This document shows, one piece after another, positions 5,433-6,728 of a stretch of DNA of 6,728 nucleotides. The stretch lies in NCBI GenBank assembly GCA_021802375.1, contig JAKAAL010000229.1, positions 1 to 6,728 on the forward strand. Direction: 5' to 3'. The notes under the pieces were generated by a model. That model saw only the letters and a list, made by a program, of their open reading frames with translations. It was not told the origin of the DNA and did no database searches. The first letter of the stretch is position 1. Each line of letters opens with the position of its first letter. Made by a program: the position numbers and the translations under genes. This DNA is from Bacillota bacterium. Its GTDB lineage: Bacteria > Bacillota_E > Sulfobacillia > Sulfobacillales > Sulfobacillaceae.

Positions 5433-6728
5433 CTATAGACCCAGGGTCTTTCGACTTTGGCGAAGGTTTCGAAAGAGCAAGGCCAACAACACGACGATAA
5501 ATGCCACCATGGCAGCGACTATCAAAAGCGCCCGAACTGGATGGACTGCAAAATTTATCCACCGATGAAGAATCGGAATCGCCGGGATCGCCTCCACCAA
5601 GATTGTCACCGGAAGAAAAATCATAGTGATCAACCCAAAGAGATGCATGTTGCGCGAGTCCCGACGCAGGCTTAAGTCCTTGAGCATATTCTCACGCTCG
5701 CGGTCGAGACCGGCTAGATAATTATCGATATCGTGGACCTCCTCTTTGAGTTCGTTGTACATGGGTACGACATGAAATTCGTCTTGCCAGCGGCGATAAA
5801 TGTGATCCCTTTCCTCACTCACCGAAGCCTGGCTGAAATAGCAACGCGAGGTAAAGTCATAAATCGCTTCTCGCAAAGTCCGAAGGTCTTCGCCGCGACG
5901 CGGCGACAAACCCGCCAAAGAGGCCCCCATGGCATAGCGCAAGATACTGAGGCGCTGATGAAAAGGGATTAACATCATCAAGAAATAACTCGTCCGAAAC
6001 GATTCCATGGCGCGGGCGGGCCGCTTGGCAAAATGGTCCAGGCCGTTGTCATAAGCCAGGACAAATCCACCGTCTAACGATTGCGTGTGGATGACATTAT
6101 GGTAGGGCAGGTAGTGATGGGTGGCATCTTCCAAATGAATTTGCGAGAAATGACTGATGTCGTTGGGGGTAAAGGTTTTACGCAAGATGGTCAGGTGATG
6201 CTGCGCAAACTCATAAAATCGTTCATCCAACACATCCATCCCAGCCAACCGATCCGGCCGGAGCAGCATAGCGCCATAAACCGGCAAAAAGCGGTCGACC
6301 ATCGGTGTTATCCGAAAGAGGCTAGACTCAGAAAAAAATGATTTCAGCAAATCATCAATCAGCAACTTCAGGGTAATTCGAGAATGTTTCTGGCACAACA
6401 ATGCAATACTCCACCCTTGGGGTTCGCCCACCGGTTCGATGTCTGACGGCTTATAGGTGACCATATGGAACGGAGCGCCATGAATTAGGGAGGCCAAACG
6501 CGCGTTGACTCGCTCCACGTCCTCAACCGACGGTGCCAGACCATTTTCTGACGTCGGTCGAATCTCAAGGGCAAGACACGCCACCCCGTTAAAAAACACA
6601 TACAGCACAATCTGACTAATGCGAAAGGACGAGGACTTTTCGGATTCAGCCAAAAAAGCATAAAAAGCACCGGCGGACAAACAGGCAAGATTCATCCGAA
6701 AGCGCCGTTGATTGGTCGCCAGGCTCAA
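5433..6728 (-). CDS. CorA-superfamily-like membrane protein, GMN motif absent, N-terminus cut by window
   Basis: The visible 431 residues run off the right edge. The first codon in view is TTG at 6728, but no SD can be seen, so the true start probably lies beyond. The layout follows the CorA metal-ion transporter family: a large soluble N-terminal part (about 1-290), a charged coiled-coil-like helix around 300-360 ending in LKDLSLRRDSRN, membrane helix 1 (about 362-384, LITMIFLPVTILVEAIPAI), a short loop with HRWINF, membrane helix 2 (about 400-419) and a basic tail RNLRQSRK. In CorA, helix 1 has a similar IFLP pattern and ends in GMN, the ion-selecting signature. Here that place reads VEAIPAI, so magnesium transport by the usual mechanism is doubtful. 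It may belong to a divergent CorA-like group of unknown cargo, or to RMD1/DUF155-type proteins with a similar two-helix end. The architecture is clear, the function is not. Confidence 0.6.
   Translation of the reverse strand: MSLATNQRRFRMNLACLSAGAFYAFLAESEKSSSFRISQIVLYVFFNGVACLALEIRPTSENGLAPSVEDVERVNARLASLIHGAPFHMVTYKPSDIEPVGEPQGWSIALLCQKHSRITLKLLIDDLLKSFFSESSLFRITPMVDRFLPVYGAMLLRPDRLAGMDVLDERFYEFAQHHLTILRKTFTPNDISHFSQIHLEDATHHYLPYHNVIHTQSLDGGFVLAYDNGLDHFAKRPARAMESFRTSYFLMMLIPFHQRLSILRYAMGASLAGLSPRRGEDLRTLREAIYDFTSRCYFSQASVSEERDHIYRRWQDEFHVVPMYNELKEEVHDIDNYLAGLDRERENMLKDLSLRRDSRNMHLFGLITMIFLPVTILVEAIPAIPILHRWINFAVHPVRALLIVAAMVAFIVVLLALLFRNLRQSRKTLGL

Noticed and set aside
5437..5449. AGACCC-A-GGGTCT inverted repeat at the CorA-like stop codon, considered as a terminator
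   Set aside because: With a one-base centre the hairpin would have to open to about four pairs, and no T run follows on the minus strand.

Overview
The window looks like ordinary chromosome from a Gram-positive bacterium of the Firmicutes type. G+C is moderate to high by eye, Shine-Dalgarno (SD) sequences are strong and purine-rich, and GTG or TTG starts are used. The mix of a glycolate oxidase gene pair, a mercaptopyruvate sulfurtransferase and a CorA-like membrane protein would fit an acidophilic Sulfobacillus or Alicyclobacillus relative. That taxonomic guess rests on general impression only. No insertion sequence, phage gene, CRISPR array, tRNA or rRNA was found.

Left edge (1-315): a leftward sugar phosphate isomerase/epimerase gene begins at 163. 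It appears to lose frame after about 45 codons through a one-base deletion near position 30, then continues off the window in another frame. A short divergent intergenic region follows. It carries face-to-face promoter candidates and a small inverted repeat between them. Rightward, 316-1176 encodes a two-domain 3-mercaptopyruvate/thiosulfate sulfurtransferase.

Centre (1149-3922, minus strand): glcD (FAD subunit) and glcF (iron-sulfur subunit) form a tightly coupled pair overlapping by 13 bp. Together they would oxidise glycolate (or a related 2-hydroxy acid) and pass electrons to the respiratory chain. No glcE is present. The glcF 3' end overlaps the sulfurtransferase 3' end tail to tail by 28 bp. 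The glcD start is best placed at a GTG at 3922, not at the upstream TTG at 3928, because of SD spacing. Upstream of glcD lie a promoter candidate, overlapping palindromes at the predicted transcription start and a helically phased direct repeat further upstream.

Right part (4058-6728, minus strand): about 180 bp rich in complementary segments separates glcD from a class I SAM-dependent methyltransferase (4237-5064). It could be a structured RNA. A 368-bp region follows, very purine-rich on the minus strand and without a convincing gene. At the right edge is the C-terminal 431 residues of a CorA-superfamily-like protein that lacks the GMN signature.

The glcDF pair is the only clear functional unit. 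The other genes share strand or neighbourhood with it, but nothing in the sequence ties them to the same pathway. I did not find a clearly new system. The best candidates for a second look are the structured segment, the GMN-less CorA-like protein and the frameshifted epimerase.
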